A stretch of 64,000 nucleotides of DNA, taken from Vibrio tetraodonis (GTDB taxonomy: Bacteria; Pseudomonadota; Gammaproteobacteria; Enterobacterales; Vibrionaceae). The stretch lies in assembly GCF_003350295.1 (NCBI RefSeq), contig NZ_QLYY01000007.1, positions 245,747 to 309,746 of the forward strand. The letters run 5' to 3'. Of this stretch, positions 34,311 through 45,884 are shown piece after piece (within the stretch, counting starts at the first letter, position 1; every line of letters starts with the position of its first letter). The position numbers were made by a program, and so were the translations under genes. Under the pieces are notes generated by a model. It searched no databases and was not told where the DNA came from. It saw only the letters and a program-made list of their open reading frames with translations.

Positions 34311-35066
34311 ATGCATAACATTCAACTATCTTCAGAACTACTTCCCAAGCATATTGCTATCATTATGGATGGCAATGGTCGCTGGGCAAAAGCGCAGGGA
34401 AAACCCCGCGTGTTCGGCCATAAAAATGGTGTGTCTGCGGTAAGAAAAACTATTTCTACATCTGCAAAATTAGGTATTAAAGCCATTACTTTATTTGCGT
34501 TTAGCAGTGAAAACTGGCGTAGACCAGAGGATGAAGTCGGTGTGTTAATGGAGTTATTCATCACCGTTTTGTCTACGGAAGTTAAGAAGCTTCATAAGAA
34601 CAACCTACGTCTGCGTGTTATCGGTGATAAAAGTCGATTTAACCCAAGGCTACAAAAAAAGATAGATCAAGCCGAAGCTCTGACTGAAAATAACACAGGA
34701 ATGGTGATTAACATAGCGGCTAATTACGGCGGTAAATGGGATATTGTCGAGGCGACAAAAAGTATTTCTGCGAAAGTAGCACGCGGTGAAATTGATGCTA
34801 ATGACGTTAATGAAGAGCTGATTACGTCTCATCTGACCATGGCGGATCTCCCAGAAGTTGACTTATTAATACGAACAAGTGGTGAATGCCGTATCAGTAA
34901 CTTCATGCTCTGGCAGATGGCTTATGCTGAAATGTATTTCACGCCGACATATTGGCCGGAATTTAATGAAGACAGTTTAATTGAAGCAATTACATGGTTT
35001 GTTAATCGGGAGAGGCGCTTTGGTTGCACCGACGAACAGGTTAAAGAACTGATCGAAAGCGATTAA
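34311..35066 (+). CDS. uppS: Undecaprenyl pyrophosphate synthase (di-trans,poly-cis)
   Basis: Cis-prenyltransferase that makes the C55 lipid carrier for peptidoglycan and O-antigen. 251 residues: [18 protein letters not shown] near 16-33 (catalytic Asp, pyrophosphate site), FGHKNG near 35, [12 protein letters not shown] near 67-78, and [19 protein letters not shown] near 185 (IPP-binding Arg/Ser). ATG 34311 has no visible ribosome site. It starts the uppS-cdsA-dxr-rseP-bamA chain and lies 42 bases after the frr terminator. Confidence 0.96.
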   Translation: MHNIQLSSELLPKHIAIIMDGNGRWAKAQGKPRVFGHKNGVSAVRKTISTSAKLGIKAITLFAFSSENWRRPEDEVGVLMELFITVLSTEVKKLHKNNLRLRVIGDKSRFNPRLQKKIDQAEALTENNTGMVINIAANYGGKWDIVEATKSISAKVARGEIDANDVNEELITSHLTMADLPEVDLLIRTSGECRISNFMLWQMAYAEMYFTPTYWPEFNEDSLIEAITWFVNRERRFGCTDEQVKELIESD

Positions 35067-35076
35067 GGGTTTAAGT

Positions 35077-35919
35077 TTGAAACAACGAATTATCACAGCT
35101 CTAATTCTTGCCCCTGCTGTTATTCTTGGTATTTTCAAGTTACCGTTAGCTCTATTCATGCTAGCTGTAGCGACAGTAACTGTAATAGGTTACTGGGAAT
35201 GGACCCAATTTGTTGAGTCCAAAACACGTCTTTTAGCATTGACGCCGAGTATTCTTATTAGCGCTATTTCCTTAACTTTCATTCCTTTTGATGCCAGAAG
35301 TTTAAGTTTGATGACTGATGTGCATGTCGCCGTGCTCTCAGTTGGAAGTATTTGGTGGATTATTTCTAGCGGCTTAGTACTGTCTTTTCCTCGTTCAGCC
35401 AAGCTTTGGCAAAACTCTAATTTTCTCAGGCATGTGTTTGGTGTTCTGACTCTGTTACCTTTTTTCTGGAGTATATTATTACTCAGGGCTGAAGGTATAT
35501 ACGAGGATAGCTACCACGGTGCTAAACTCGTGCTCTTTGTATGCTTTATTGTGTGGGCTGCGGATAGCGGTGCTTATTTTTGTGGGAAGAGCTTTGGTCG
35601 CCGAAAAATGGCTCCTTATGTTAGCCCGAACAAAACTATTGAAGGTCTGATCGGGGGAATTGTTACTGCAATTTTTGTCGGTTGGGGAACGGCTGTTTGG
35701 TTTGACATTGAGTTTAGTAGTTCCTTCTCTATGGTGATCATTACGTTAATCACAGTGGTAATTAGTGTACTAGGTGACCTTGTCGAGAGTATGTTTAAAC
35801 GAGTTTCAGGCATAAAAGACAGCGGTAATATTCTCCCAGGACATGGGGGAATATTGGATAGGGTCGATAGTTTGACAGCCGCTTTTCCTGTATTCGCACT
35901 TCTTTATTTCATTTTCTAA
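35077..35919 (+). CDS. cdsA: Phosphatidate cytidylyltransferase (CDP-diglyceride synthase)
   Basis: Integral inner-membrane enzyme making CDP-diacylglycerol, precursor of all phospholipids. 280 residues, about eight hydrophobic segments, and the family signature near residues 242-268 with DLVESMFKRVSGIKDSGNILPGHGGILDRVDS (read in two parts). The start is TTG with AAGGG about 8 bases upstream; no ATG is available nearby, and TTG is also used in E. coli. 10 bases after uppS. Confidence 0.96.
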   Translation: MKQRIITALILAPAVILGIFKLPLALFMLAVATVTVIGYWEWTQFVESKTRLLALTPSILISAISLTFIPFDARSLSLMTDVHVAVLSVGSIWWIISSGLVLSFPRSAKLWQNSNFLRHVFGVLTLLPFFWSILLLRAEGIYEDSYHGAKLVLFVCFIVWAADSGAYFCGKSFGRRKMAPYVSPNKTIEGLIGGIVTAIFVGWGTAVWFDIEFSSSFSMVIITLITVVISVLGDLVESMFKRVSGIKDSGNILPGHGGILDRVDSLTAAFPVFALLYFIF

Positions 35920-35967
35920 TTACATCGGCAGGTCTTATCCTGCCTTATGGATTTTACTGGTTTCTTT

Positions 35968-37176
35968 ATGCGTAAGTTGACAATTTTAGGTGCAACAGGT
36001 TCGATTGGTCATAGCACTTTAAAAGTCGTTGAGCACAATCCATCTGAGTTTGATGTTGTTGCATTGGTTGCGGGAAAAAACGTCGATAAAATGCGTCAAC
36101 TGTGTCAAAAATGGCAGCCTAAATATGCGGTTATGGCCTGTGAACAATCTGCTCGCACATTGAGTTCCCATATCCAAAGGTTAAAACTCCCCACACAAAT
36201 ACTATCTGGCTCCGAGGCGATTACTCATGTTGCTTCTTTTGACGAAGTCGACACAGTCATGTCTGCAATTGTTGGGGCCATTGGTCTTGTTCCAACCATG
36301 GCTGCTGTTAAAGCAGGTAAACGTGTTTTATTGGCTAACAAAGAGGCGTTAGTCATGTCTGGAAAATTGTTTATGGACGCAGTTAAAGAATATGAAGCAG
36401 AGCTTATGCCTGTTGATAGTGAACATAATGCAATTTTTCAGTGTCTCCCTAACGCTATTCAGACTAACCTTGGGGGCTGTGACTTAACCCAGCATGGAGT
36501 CCAGCATATTACACTTACAGGTTCTGGAGGTCCATTTCGTTACACTGACCTTAGTGCATTGTCGCAAGTTACTCCTGAACAAGCGATAGTACATCCTAAT
36601 TGGTCTATGGGACCCAAAATTTCGGTCGATTCGGCCAGTATGATGAACAAAGGCTTGGAGTACATAGAAGCTAAATGGCTTTTTAATACCAGTCGAGAGC
36701 AGCTCAAGGTTTTAATCCATCCTCAATCAGTAATTCATTCTATGGTGCAGTACAAAGATGGCTCTTTACTGGCACAGATGGGCAATCCTGATATGGCAAC
36801 ACCTATTTCTTATACTCTCTCTTATCCTGATAGAGTTCCAGCTGGCGTACCGCCCCTTGATTTTGCTCAAATTGGCCAGTTGACCTTTCTAGAGCCCGAC
36901 TACCAGAGATACCCATGCTTGAAGCTAGCGATAGACGCTTGCTACGAAGGCCAACATGCAACGACGGCGCTTAATGCAGCTAATGAAATTGCCGTTGATT
37001 CTTTTCTTTCACACAAGTTAAAGTTTACCGATATTGCTGTCGTTAATGAGCGAGTCGCACATTTTATTTGTGGCAAGAGCAGCGAAGCAGATTGTAATAG
37101 CTTGGAAAGTATCATTGAGCTAGATAGAATGGCGCGAGCCTTAGCTGTCGAGACAATTAAAGAGTGTTCAGCATGA
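35968..37176 (+). CDS. dxr: 1-deoxy-D-xylulose 5-phosphate reductoisomerase
   Basis: First committed step of the MEP isoprenoid pathway (also called ispC), feeding UppS upstream. 402 residues: NADPH-binding [15 protein letters not shown] at 4-18, [12 protein letters not shown] near 123, the metal-binding [13 protein letters not shown] near 148 and [16 protein letters not shown] near 225. I choose the ATG at 35968, giving [14 protein letters not shown] as in relatives; the ATG at 35947 adds seven residues and neither has a good ribosome site. The stop overlaps the rseP start (ATGA). Confidence 0.96.
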   Translation: MRKLTILGATGSIGHSTLKVVEHNPSEFDVVALVAGKNVDKMRQLCQKWQPKYAVMACEQSARTLSSHIQRLKLPTQILSGSEAITHVASFDEVDTVMSAIVGAIGLVPTMAAVKAGKRVLLANKEALVMSGKLFMDAVKEYEAELMPVDSEHNAIFQCLPNAIQTNLGGCDLTQHGVQHITLTGSGGPFRYTDLSALSQVTPEQAIVHPNWSMGPKISVDSASMMNKGLEYIEAKWLFNTSREQLKVLIHPQSVIHSMVQYKDGSLLAQMGNPDMATPISYTLSYPDRVPAGVPPLDFAQIGQLTFLEPDYQRYPCLKLAIDACYEGQHATTALNAANEIAVDSFLSHKLKFTDIAVVNERVAHFICGKSSEADCNSLESIIELDRMARALAVETIKECSA

Positions 37177-38531
37177 CAGATATCTTATGGAATTTTGCCT
37201 CCTTTCTTATTGCCCTTGGCATCTTAGTTGCGGTACATGAGTACGGCCATTTCTGGGTAGCGCGCCGTTGTGGTGTGAAAGTAGAAAAATTCTCCATTGG
37301 TTTTGGTAAATCAATTTGGAGCAAAACTGGTCAAGATGGCACAGAGTATAGCCTTTCGATAATACCATTGGGCGGCTATGTTAAAATGCTCGATGGCCGG
37401 GTAGATGATGTTCTACCAGAACAAAAGGGACAAGCATTTGATACTCAACCTTTGTGGAAAAGGACGTCGATAGTAGCTGCTGGACCTGTATTTAACTTTT
37501 TGTTTGCTGTATTTGCGTATTGGCTTGTTTTTTTAATAGGTGTGCCTGCTGTCAAGCCTGTTATTGGTCAAATTGAGCCTAATTCAATCGCCGCTCGAGC
37601 TGGTTTAGAGTCGAATATGGAACTTAAATCAGTCTCTGGCGTCAAAACACCGGATTGGGAATCGGTAAACATGGGGTTGATTTCTCATATCGGTGATAAC
37701 CAAATGACTTTAACGGTCTCACCCATCAATGAGTATGGTGCCGAAGAGGTGAAAAAATTAGATTTGACGGATTGGAGCTTTGATCCAGAAGTTGAATCAG
37801 CCATGTCTTCATTGGGCTTTAAGCCTTTTACACCCGAGGTTTCAACTCGCTTATCCTCTGTTACCCCTGGGGGAGCTGGCGATGCTGCAGGTTTGCAACC
37901 TGAAGATAGATTAGTTTTGGCTAATGATCTCGTTCTAAACGATTGGCAGCAGGTGGTTGATTTGGTGCAGAATCATCCCAATCAGGTGATTGAACTAGCC
38001 GTTGAACGCAATGGTGAGGCCATAGATTTGACCTTAGTACCAGAAAGCCGAACTCTGTCTAACGGCAGGGTTATAGGGTTTGCTGGTATTGCTCCTCAAG
38101 TCGCAGAATGGCCTGAAAACTATCGCTTCGACTTACAATTTGGTGTATTTGAGTCGGTCGGAAAAGCAATTGAAAAAACAGGACAGGTGATAGGTCTGAC
38201 TATCAGTATGTTGAAAAAATTAATTGTTGGAGATGTGGGTTTAAATAATCTCAGTGGGCCTATTTCAATTGCAAAAGGAGCGGGCACGACAGCTGATTAC
38301 GGCTTGGTGTATTTTCTCGGTTTCTTAGCTTTGATTAGTGTTAATTTAGGTATTATCAACCTTGTGCCCCTACCCATGTTAGACGGTGGACACTTAATGT
38401 TTTTTGCCGTTGAAGCGGTGACTAGACGTCCAGTTCCTGAGCGGGTTCAAGATATGGGCTACCGTATTGGCGGAGCGATTATTTTTTCTCTCATGGCAGT
38501 GGCAATATTTAATGATTTTGCTCGTTTATAG
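37173..38531 (+). CDS. rseP: Site-2 protease RseP (sigma-E pathway)
   Basis: Intramembrane metalloprotease that cleaves RseA after DegS and so frees sigma-E under envelope stress. 452 residues: HEYGHF near 22-27 is the HExxH zinc motif in TM1, two PDZ domains occupy about 115-290, and [13 protein letters not shown] near 395 holds the third zinc ligand. Four membrane helices. It starts at ATG overlapping the dxr stop; an upstream GTG at 37164 is possible. Lies directly upstream of bamA, a sigma-E-linked gene. Confidence 0.96.
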   Translation: MTDILWNFASFLIALGILVAVHEYGHFWVARRCGVKVEKFSIGFGKSIWSKTGQDGTEYSLSIIPLGGYVKMLDGRVDDVLPEQKGQAFDTQPLWKRTSIVAAGPVFNFLFAVFAYWLVFLIGVPAVKPVIGQIEPNSIAARAGLESNMELKSVSGVKTPDWESVNMGLISHIGDNQMTLTVSPINEYGAEEVKKLDLTDWSFDPEVESAMSSLGFKPFTPEVSTRLSSVTPGGAGDAAGLQPEDRLVLANDLVLNDWQQVVDLVQNHPNQVIELAVERNGEAIDLTLVPESRTLSNGRVIGFAGIAPQVAEWPENYRFDLQFGVFESVGKAIEKTGQVIGLTISMLKKLIVGDVGLNNLSGPISIAKGAGTTADYGLVYFLGFLALISVNLGIINLVPLPMLDGGHLMFFAVEAVTRRPVPERVQDMGYRIGGAIIFSLMAVAIFNDFARL

Positions 38532-38569
38532 TCGGGCAAAGGTTGTAATAAGGAATAACTAAAACAAAT

Positions 38570-40972
38570 ATGGCGATGAATAAAATTCTGTTTGCAACGC
38601 TATTGGCAACGAGCGTCGCTGCAAATGGAGCCGAAAACTTTGTTGTAGAAGATATCCAAATCGATGGATTACAGCGTGTTGCACTTGGTGCAGCTTTGTT
38701 AAAGATGCCAGTTCGTGTCGGAGATACGGTCGATGCTCAAGATGTATCTGAAATTATAAGAGCACTATACTCATCAGGAAATTTTGAAGATATCAAAGTG
38801 TTACGGGATGGTAATCAACTCCTTGTACAGGTAAAAGAGCGTCCTACTATTGCCAGCATTTCATTTTCTGGTAACAAAGCAATAAAAGAGGAACAGTTAC
38901 AACAGAATCTTGATGCATCAGGAGTTAGAGTTGGTGAAGCTCTTGATCGAACGACATTGTCAAATATTGAGAAGGGTCTAGAAGACTTCTACTATAGCGT
39001 CGGAAAATATAATGCGACAGTAAAGGCTGTTGTGACCCCTTTGCCCCGTAATCGTTCGGATCTTAAATTTGTATTTTCCGAAGGTGTATCAGCCAAAATA
39101 CAGCAAATTAACTTTTTAGGTAATAAGGCATTTTCTGATGAGGATCTACTCAGCAGATTTAACCTGAATGTTGATGTGTCTTGGTGGAATTTTTTATCAG
39201 ACGATAAGTACCAAAAACAAGTTCTGGCAGGCGATCTTGAAGCTTTAAAGTCTTATTATCTAGATCGTGGTTACCTGAAATTTAAGCTTGATTCTACACA
39301 GGTTGCGATTTCTCCCGATAAAAAAGGCGTGTATATCACTCTAGCCGTAAATGAAGGGCTGCCTTACACAGTTAAGGATGTCAAATTTCGCGGTGAGTTG
39401 ATAGGAAAGGAAGCAGAGTTTGAAGCTCTGGTACCTTTTGTCAGCGGAGATGTTTATAACGGCTCTAAAGTAACGAGTTTGGAAGAAGGCGTGAAGCGCG
39501 TGCTTGGTGAGGCGGGATATGCGTACCCTAAAGTTCGTACTATCCCTGAATTTGACGACGAGAATCAACAGGTTTCTTTGGTTGTCAACGTCGAAGCGGG
39601 CAAGCGAATCTATGTTCGAGATATACGTTTTATTGGCAATAATGCAACCAAAGATGAAGTCTTGCGGCGAGAAATGCGGCAAATGGAAGGTAGCTGGTTA
39701 AACTCGAAGTCGATTGAAACGGGTAAAAAACGCCTTAATCGCTTAGGCTATTTTGAAACAGTCGATGTACAGACAGTTCGAGTTCCGGGAAGCGATGATC
39801 AAGTTGATCTCGTATACAATGTCAAAGAAGCAAACTCAGGTAGTGTCAATTTCGGTATTGGTTATGGAACTGAATCGGGTGTGAGCTTCCAAGTTGGTTT
39901 ACAGCAAGATAACTTTTTAGGTTCAGGTAATCGTGTCGGTATTAATGCGATGATGAACGACTACCAGAAGAACGTAAGTCTTGATTATAACGATCCATAC
40001 TGGAATCTAGATGGTGTTAGCCTTGGTGGGAAAATATTCTATAACACCTTCGAAGCTTCTGATGCTGGGATTATCGACTATACCAATGAAAGCTACGGCA
40101 CCAGTTTAACCTGGGGGTTTCCTGTCAATGAATTGACTAAGTTACAGTTTGGTGTGGGATATACTCACAACAAGATTGGTAACGTTCCAACTTATGATCA
40201 GGCCGAGCTGTTTGCAAAAAGTATTGGCCAACCAGATGGTGATATTTTAACTAGTGATTTTGATATCACGACTGCTTGGATTAGAAGTAACCTTAACCGA
40301 GGTTTCTTCCCGACCGCAGGTAATTACCAGCGGGCATCGGCAAAAGTGACAGTACCAGGTTCAGATGCTCAATATTTTAAACTTGATTATGAAGTACGTC
40401 AGTATTTTCCATTAACGAAACAACATGATTTTACTTTGCTCATGCGGGGTAGACTTGGCTACGGTAATGGGTATGGCAAAACCGATGGGAATGATAATCT
40501 CTTCCCATTTTATGAAAACTACTATGCAGGTGGCTTTACGTCTTTACGAGGCTTTAGCTCACGCTCTGCGGGGCCTAAAGCAGTTTATACCACCAAAGGT
40601 GATTCGTGCGGAAACAATGGCTGTGTTGATGTAAATGACGACTCTGTGGGCGGTAATGCCATAGCGACAGCAAGTATGGAGCTAATTGTCCCGACACCAT
40701 TTGCATCTGATGAGGCTCGCAGTCAAATTCGTACCAGCTTATTTATTGATGCAGCCAGTGTTTGGGATACTGAATTTAGATATCGTGAAGGGGTTAGTGA
40801 TCCCAAGTATTATGATTACTCAGATCCTACCAATTATCGAGCGTCATATGGTGCGGCCTTGCAATGGATGTCACCAATGGGGCCTTTGGTATTTTCGGTA
40901 GCCAAACCGATCGAGATCTACGAAGGTGATGATGAAGAGTTCTTCACTTTCACAATTGGAAGAACCTTCTAA
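38570..40972 (+). CDS. bamA: Outer membrane protein assembly factor BamA
   Basis: Essential Omp85 protein that folds beta-barrels into the outer membrane. 800 residues: a signal peptide to about residue 21 (SVAANGA), five POTRA domains from about 22 to 420 (repeating pattern such as [43 protein letters not shown]), then a 16-strand barrel. The lid-lock motif appears as [13 protein letters not shown] near 660, loop 6 has two cysteines as in E. coli, and the C-terminal TIGRTF ends in Phe. Two possible ATG starts three codons apart. Confidence 0.97.
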   Translation: MAMNKILFATLLATSVAANGAENFVVEDIQIDGLQRVALGAALLKMPVRVGDTVDAQDVSEIIRALYSSGNFEDIKVLRDGNQLLVQVKERPTIASISFSGNKAIKEEQLQQNLDASGVRVGEALDRTTLSNIEKGLEDFYYSVGKYNATVKAVVTPLPRNRSDLKFVFSEGVSAKIQQINFLGNKAFSDEDLLSRFNLNVDVSWWNFLSDDKYQKQVLAGDLEALKSYYLDRGYLKFKLDSTQVAISPDKKGVYITLAVNEGLPYTVKDVKFRGELIGKEAEFEALVPFVSGDVYNGSKVTSLEEGVKRVLGEAGYAYPKVRTIPEFDDENQQVSLVVNVEAGKRIYVRDIRFIGNNATKDEVLRREMRQMEGSWLNSKSIETGKKRLNRLGYFETVDVQTVRVPGSDDQVDLVYNVKEANSGSVNFGIGYGTESGVSFQVGLQQDNFLGSGNRVGINAMMNDYQKNVSLDYNDPYWNLDGVSLGGKIFYNTFEASDAGIIDYTNESYGTSLTWGFPVNELTKLQFGVGYTHNKIGNVPTYDQAELFAKSIGQPDGDILTSDFDITTAWIRSNLNRGFFPTAGNYQRASAKVTVPGSDAQYFKLDYEVRQYFPLTKQHDFTLLMRGRLGYGNGYGKTDGNDNLFPFYENYYAGGFTSLRGFSSRSAGPKAVYTTKGDSCGNNGCVDVNDDSVGGNAIATASMELIVPTPFASDEARSQIRTSLFIDAASVWDTEFRYREGVSDPKYYDYSDPTNYRASYGAALQWMSPMGPLVFSVAKPIEIYEGDDEEFFTFTIGRTF

Positions 40973-40989
40973 ATATTGAGGAATATAAA

Positions 40990-41499
40990 GTGAACAAAAT
41001 GATTAAAGCAGCTGGTCTTAGCCTAATGTTATTGACGTCTTCGTTTGTTGCTAATGCGGCAGGAAGCACACAAAAGATTGGTTATATCAATACAGCTCAA
41101 GTTTTCCAGGCTCTTCCTCAACGCGAAGTCGTACTGCAAAAAATGCAGGAAGAGTTTAAAGATAAAGCAGACGAGCTTAAATCAATCCAAGCTGAAGCTA
41201 AAACAAAAATTGAGAAGTTGAAGCGTGATGGTGAGCTGCTTGGTCCTGAAGAAGTTGAGAAACTGCGTGTAGAAATTGCTCAATTAGACAGTAAATACAA
41301 AATTAAAGGGCAAGCTCTAGAAAAAGCATCAGCTCGCCGTGAAGCGGAAGAAAAGCAGAAGCTATTTAAGGTAATTCAGGACGCTGTGAAGAAAGTTGCA
41401 GAAAAAGAAGGTTACGATATCGTTGTAGATATTCAAACCATGCAATACGGTAAACCTGAATATAATATTTCTGAAAAAGTCATTAAAACACTTAAGTAA
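40990..41499 (+). CDS. skp: Periplasmic chaperone Skp (OmpH)
   Basis: Trimeric periplasmic chaperone that carries unfolded outer-membrane proteins to BamA, which is encoded 17 bases upstream. 169 residues: signal peptide to about residue 23 (SSFVANA), then KIGYINTAQVFQALPQ and a long charged coiled coil (residues 55-130) forming the tentacles. The start is GTG with GAGGA 7 bases upstream, better placed than for the ATG at 40999. Confidence 0.95.
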   Translation: MNKMIKAAGLSLMLLTSSFVANAAGSTQKIGYINTAQVFQALPQREVVLQKMQEEFKDKADELKSIQAEAKTKIEKLKRDGELLGPEEVEKLRVEIAQLDSKYKIKGQALEKASARREAEEKQKLFKVIQDAVKKVAEKEGYDIVVDIQTMQYGKPEYNISEKVIKTLK

Positions 41500-41505
41500 C
41501 TGACT

Positions 41506-42537
41506 ATGGCAACTCTTACTTTAGCCGAACTGGCAACAATAACTGGTGGAAAACTATATGGTGACGAGCAAGCGCTTGTTACTATGGTTTCCCCAATGGA
41601 AAAAGCGCAGGAAGGAGATGTTACTTTCCTGTCTAACCCTAAATACGCAAAGCACCTTGCAGACTGTAACGCGACGGTGGTTATGGTAAAAGATGCGCAA
41701 CGAGAAATGTGTGCAGGGAATGTCTTGGTGGTCGAAGACCCATATGTTGCTTTTGCTAAAGTTGCTCAAGCCTTAGATACAACACCAGCATCAGCTGAAG
41801 GTATAGCATCATCCGCCGTTATTGCTGATGATGTGGACATTGCTGAAGGCGTATCGATTGGCGCGAATGCTGTGATAGAAAGTGGCGTTTGTCTAGCTGA
41901 AAATGTAGTGATTGGTGCAGGTTGTTTTATTGGGAAAGATGCTCAAATTGGCGCCAATACTCAATTATGGTCAAACGTGAGTATCTATCACCAAGTGGTT
42001 ATCGGTTCTGACTGCCTTATACATGCTAACACTGTCATCGGTGCTGATGGCTTTGGTTATGCGAATGAAAAAGGTGAATGGATAAAAATTCCTCAGCTTG
42101 GAACGGTTAAAATTGGTAATCGGGTCGAAATAGGATCGTGTACCACAATAGATCGTGGTGCTTTAGAAGATACCATTATCGAAGATAATGTGATCATCGA
42201 TAACCAGATGCAGATAGCGCATAATGTACACATCGGATATGGCACAGCTATGGCTGGTGGTACTATTGTTGCTGGCAGTACTACCATAGGTAAGTATTGC
42301 ATGATTGGTGGTGCAAGCGTATTAAACGGCCATATTGAAATTGCTGACGGTGTCACTATTACCGGTATGGGGATGGTGATGCGCAGTATTGATGAAAAGG
42401 GAATGTACTCTTCAGGTATTCCGTTGCAACCCAATAAAGAATGGCGCAAAACGGCGGCTCGAGTCCATCGTATCGATGATATGAACAAACGACTCAAGGC
42501 TGTTGAAAAGCAGTTAGAAACTGAACAAGATGCTTAA
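41506..42537 (+). CDS. lpxD: UDP-3-O-acyl-glucosamine N-acyltransferase
   Basis: Third step of lipid A synthesis, adding the N-linked hydroxyacyl chain. 343 residues: an N-terminal uridine-binding domain (1-100), then a left-handed parallel beta-helix of hexapeptide repeats (about 100-310) with the catalytic histidine in [17 protein letters not shown] near 237, and a C-terminal helix. Starts 6 bases after skp. The helical tail [15 protein letters not shown] is normal for the family. Confidence 0.97.
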   Translation: MATLTLAELATITGGKLYGDEQALVTMVSPMEKAQEGDVTFLSNPKYAKHLADCNATVVMVKDAQREMCAGNVLVVEDPYVAFAKVAQALDTTPASAEGIASSAVIADDVDIAEGVSIGANAVIESGVCLAENVVIGAGCFIGKDAQIGANTQLWSNVSIYHQVVIGSDCLIHANTVIGADGFGYANEKGEWIKIPQLGTVKIGNRVEIGSCTTIDRGALEDTIIEDNVIIDNQMQIAHNVHIGYGTAMAGGTIVAGSTTIGKYCMIGGASVLNGHIEIADGVTITGMGMVMRSIDEKGMYSSGIPLQPNKEWRKTAARVHRIDDMNKRLKAVEKQLETEQDA

Positions 42538-42552
42538 GCGCTAATAGATTCT

Positions 42553-42580
42553 AAAAGGCTCGCTTTGCGGGTCTTTTAAA
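42553..42580 (+). terminator. Terminator-like hairpin after lpxD
   Basis: AAAAGGCTCGC pairs with GCGGGTCTTTT (two G-U) around TTT, followed by AAAATTTT. It lies inside the lpxD-fabZ spacer. Confidence 0.65.
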
Positions 42581-42689
42581 ATTTTAATGATAGTTAGCTG
42601 ATACTACTTTCTATAAAAGCGCATGCCTAGCATATCAAGATGACTCGGTTATAATGCCTGCCAGTTAATTTAGCATTTAATATAGGAAA

Positions 42690-43148
42690 ATGACTTTGAC
42701 TACTGAAAACAAAACGATGAACATCACTGAAATCCAAGAACTCTTGCCTCATCGTTACCCTTTTCTGCTGATTGATCGTGTGATTGATTTCCAAGAGGAA
42801 AAATATCTGACTGCAATTAAAAATGTCTCAGTGAACGAGCCTCAGTTTACCGGTCATTTCCCTCAGCTGCCTGTGTTTCCAGGGGTTTTAATTCTAGAGG
42901 CTATGGCTCAAGCGACTGGATTACTTGCGTTTAAATCTTTTGGCGCCCCTTCGGAGAATGAGCTGTACTACTTTGCGAGTGTAGATGGTGCTAAGTTCCG
43001 TAAGCCTGTGACTCCGGGTGATCAGCTTGTAATCGAAGTTGAGTTTGTTAAAGAGCGCCGCGGAATTGCTGCTTTTAACGGTGTTGCAAAAGTGGATGGT
43101 GAAGTAGTTTGTTCCGCTGAGCTAAAGTGCGCACGTCGAGAATTTTAA
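42690..43148 (+). CDS. fabZ: 3-hydroxyacyl-ACP dehydratase
   Basis: Hot-dog-fold dehydratase of fatty acid elongation that competes with LpxA for hydroxymyristoyl-ACP. 152 residues: [14 protein letters not shown] near 18, [20 protein letters not shown] near 55 (catalytic His and Glu) and the C-terminal ELKCARREF. The listed ATG lies only 3 bases after AGGA; a TTG at 42696 has a better spacing of 9 and would give [10 protein letters not shown] as in other Vibrio FabZ. 152 bases after lpxD with a hairpin between, 1 base before lpxA. Confidence 0.96.
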   Translation: MTLTTENKTMNITEIQELLPHRYPFLLIDRVIDFQEEKYLTAIKNVSVNEPQFTGHFPQLPVFPGVLILEAMAQATGLLAFKSFGAPSENELYYFASVDGAKFRKPVTPGDQLVIEVEFVKERRGIAAFNGVAKVDGEVVCSAELKCARREF

Positions 43149-43149
43149 T

Positions 43150-43938
43150 ATGATTCATGAAACAGCTAAGGTTCATCCATCTGCTGTCCTTGAAGGTGAT
43201 GTAAGCATTGCTGCTAATGTCACCGTAGGGCCTTTTACCTATATCTCAGGCAAGATTGAAATTGGTGAGGGGACAGAGATAATGTCCCATGTGGTGATCA
43301 AAGGTCACACTAAAATAGGTAAAGACAATCGTGTTTTTCCTCATGCGGTCATCGGTGAAGAAAATCAGGACAAGAAATACGGTGGTGAAGACACGACGGT
43401 TGTGATTGGTGACCGTAATGTGATTCGCGAAGCGGTTCAAATTCACCGTGGTACTGTCCAAGATAAGGCTTCAACAGTGATTGGTGATGATAACCTATTG
43501 TGTGTCAATGCCCATATTGCGCACGATGTTATCCTTGGTAATCATACCCATGTGGGTAACAATGCAATACTTGGCGGACATGTGACTGTTGAAGATCACG
43601 CTGGCGTTATGGCTCTTTCTGCAATACACCCTTTTTGCAAAGTCGGCGCATACAGTTACATAGGCGGGTGTTCTGCGGTTGTTAAGGATGTCCCTCCTTA
43701 TGTATTAGCTCAAGGTAATCATGCCACTCCTTTTGGTTTAAACCTCGTCGGCTTACAAAGAAATGGCTTTGAAAAAGCGGAGCTACGTGCACTGCGTAAT
43801 GCCTATAAAGAGTTTTATCGTGCAGGTAAGACTCAAGCTGAAGCGATACAGTCCCTGCAAAAGATGGCAAAAGACTGGCCATCAATCCAACATTTTATTG
43901 ATTTCGTGGATACTTCTGAGCGTGGCGTCATTCGTTGA
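43150..43938 (+). CDS. lpxA: UDP-N-acetylglucosamine acyltransferase
   Basis: First step of lipid A synthesis. 262 residues, exact family length: left-handed beta-helix of hexapeptides from residue 1 to about 190, catalytic histidine in VNAHIAHDVILGNHTHVGNN near 119-138, a GGHVTVEDHAGVMAL turn, and a C-terminal helical domain (FEKAELRALRNAYKEFYRAG). It starts one base after the fabZ stop. Confidence 0.97.
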   Translation: MIHETAKVHPSAVLEGDVSIAANVTVGPFTYISGKIEIGEGTEIMSHVVIKGHTKIGKDNRVFPHAVIGEENQDKKYGGEDTTVVIGDRNVIREAVQIHRGTVQDKASTVIGDDNLLCVNAHIAHDVILGNHTHVGNNAILGGHVTVEDHAGVMALSAIHPFCKVGAYSYIGGCSAVVKDVPPYVLAQGNHATPFGLNLVGLQRNGFEKAELRALRNAYKEFYRAGKTQAEAIQSLQKMAKDWPSIQHFIDFVDTSERGVIR

Positions 43939-43957
43939 TAATACTCGGAAACTTTAG

Positions 43958-43990
43958 AAAAAGATCGCGCAATATGCCGCGATCTTTTTT
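43958..43990 (+). terminator. Strong terminator between lpxA and lpxB
   Basis: AAAAAGATCGCG and CGCGATCTTTTT pair around CAATATGC with T residues at the end. The lpxB start at 44024 is only 34 bases on. The hairpin may tune lpxB against lpxA. Confidence 0.88.
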
Positions 43991-44023
43991 ACGTTTATGG
44001 CAAAAGAAAAAGGTAGTTCAGTA

Positions 44024-45172
44024 ATGGAGAAACCATTGCGCATTGGCATTGTTGCCGGAGAGCTTTCAGGGGATACCTTGGGTGAAGGTTTGATTAAAGC
44101 CATTAAGCTTATTCACCCTAATACTGAGTTTGTCGGCATTGGCGGCCCTAAAATGATATCGCAAGGCTGTGAGTCATTATTTGATATGGAAGAGCTGTCG
44201 GTGATGGGGTTGGTTGAAGTGCTTGGACGTTTACCTCGTTTGCTCAAAGTAAAGTCCGAGCTGGTACGTTATTTTACCGATAACCCGCCTGATGTGTTTA
44301 TTGGTATTGATGCGCCGGACTTTAACCTTCGCTTAGAGCTAGATCTGAAAAATGCCGGTATAAAAACCGTGCATTATGTGAGCCCTTCCGTTTGGGCTTG
44401 GCGGCAGAAACGAATTTTTAAAATTGAAGCGGCGACTAATTTAGTGCTGGCATTTTTGCCCTTTGAAAAAGAGTTTTATGATAGATATCAAGTTCCATGT
44501 GAATTTATCGGACATACTCTAGCAGACACTATCCCTCTTGAATCACAAAAAGAACCTGCTCGTGATTTACTTGGTCTTGAGCAAGATAAAACTTGGCTTG
44601 CGGTATTGCCAGGCAGTCGTGGAAGTGAACTTAAGATGCTTGCAGAGCCTTTTATTGAGACCTGTAAACGTTTAAATAAAAAACATCCAGAAATGGGCTT
44701 TGTCGTTGCTTTAGTGAATGAAAAACGCCGAGCTCAATTTGAACATGCATGGAAAGCACTTGCGCCAGAACTGGACTTTAGATTGATTAACGATACGGCT
44801 CGTAACGTGATCACAGCATCAGATGTTGTGATGCTTGCTTCTGGCACCGTCGCCCTTGAATGTATGCTCATCAAACGCCCAATGGTTGTTGGTTATCGGG
44901 TTAATGCGTTTACCGCATTTCTTGCTCGGCGTATGCTCAAAACCAAATATGTTTCTTTACCCAATATTCTTGCCAATGAAGAGTTGGTGACAGAGCTTCT
45001 TCAAGAATCCTGTACCCCAGAGATGCTCGAGAGTGAAGTTGAGAAATTACTAACAGAGCGTGGTGAGTATATGCTAGAGCGCTTTACCAAAATGCACCAT
45101 CAGCTTCGTAAAGGTGCGGATACTCAAGCCGCTCATGCAGTGCTAAAACTTATTGATAGATTACCATCATGA
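44024..45172 (+). CDS. lpxB: Lipid-A-disaccharide synthase
   Basis: Joins UDP-diacylglucosamine and lipid X to form the lipid A disaccharide. A GT19 glycosyltransferase of 382 residues, equal to E. coli. Seen: [16 protein letters not shown] near 7, GIGGPKM near 44, [11 protein letters not shown] near 89, [14 protein letters not shown] near 115-128 and LPGSRGSE near 186. I start at ATG 44024, where AAGG lies 10 bases upstream; the ATG at 43997 adds nine residues unlike the family. The stop overlaps the rnhB start (ATGA). Confidence 0.95.
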   Translation: MEKPLRIGIVAGELSGDTLGEGLIKAIKLIHPNTEFVGIGGPKMISQGCESLFDMEELSVMGLVEVLGRLPRLLKVKSELVRYFTDNPPDVFIGIDAPDFNLRLELDLKNAGIKTVHYVSPSVWAWRQKRIFKIEAATNLVLAFLPFEKEFYDRYQVPCEFIGHTLADTIPLESQKEPARDLLGLEQDKTWLAVLPGSRGSELKMLAEPFIETCKRLNKKHPEMGFVVALVNEKRRAQFEHAWKALAPELDFRLINDTARNVITASDVVMLASGTVALECMLIKRPMVVGYRVNAFTAFLARRMLKTKYVSLPNILANEELVTELLQESCTPEMLESEVEKLLTERGEYMLERFTKMHHQLRKGADTQAAHAVLKLIDRLPS

Positions 45173-45786
45173 ACGAAAAAAATACGCTTGTTGCCGAGTT
45201 TCAATACCCAGTTGGGTATCAACAAATTGCGGGTGTAGATGAAGTTGGACGTGGTCCCTTGGTTGGCGATGTTGTTACCGCTGCCGTCATTCTCGATCCT
45301 AACCAGCCAATAAATGGGTTAAATGATTCGAAGAAATTAACTGAAAAAAAGCGCTTGGCTCTATTTCCGGAAATTTTGGATAAGGCATTAGCTTGGTCAA
45401 TTGGGCGTTGCTCTCATGATGAAATTGATCAGCATAATATTCTTAATGCCACTATGCTTGCTATGCAAAGAGCAGTGGAGGGTTTGAATGTGACGCCAGA
45501 CTATGTCCTGATAGACGGAAATCGGCTGCCAGATTTACCTATGGAAGCACAGGCGGTAGTAAAAGGTGATTTGCGTGTTGCCGAAATTAGTGCGGCATCT
45601 ATTATTGCTAAGGTTGTACGAGATCAAGAAATGGAAGCACTGGATAAAATTCATCCTGAATTTGGTTTTGCCAAACATAAAGGGTATCCAACTAAAGCCC
45701 ATTTTGAAGCGATTGAGCAGTATGGCGTAATAGAACAACACAGAAAAAGCTTTAAGCCAGTAAAAAAAGCCTTGGGCTTACTGTAG
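45169..45786 (+). CDS. rnhB: Ribonuclease HII
   Basis: Removes RNA, including single ribonucleotides, from DNA. 205 residues: [20 protein letters not shown] near 21 (catalytic Asp and Glu), [13 protein letters not shown] near 49, VLIDGNRLP near 112 and [15 protein letters not shown] near 137. Coupled to lpxB by a 4-base overlap. RNase HI (rnhA) is also in this window at 56.8 kb. Confidence 0.96.
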   Translation: MNEKNTLVAEFQYPVGYQQIAGVDEVGRGPLVGDVVTAAVILDPNQPINGLNDSKKLTEKKRLALFPEILDKALAWSIGRCSHDEIDQHNILNATMLAMQRAVEGLNVTPDYVLIDGNRLPDLPMEAQAVVKGDLRVAEISAASIIAKVVRDQEMEALDKIHPEFGFAKHKGYPTKAHFEAIEQYGVIEQHRKSFKPVKKALGLL

Positions 45787-45884
45787 AAGTTTTTAAACTT
45801 TATTTTTCTGGGGTATATCTAATTGACTATATCACGTAAAATATCTCAGCTTCTCCATAGACTCAGCACAGTTGCGGAATATTC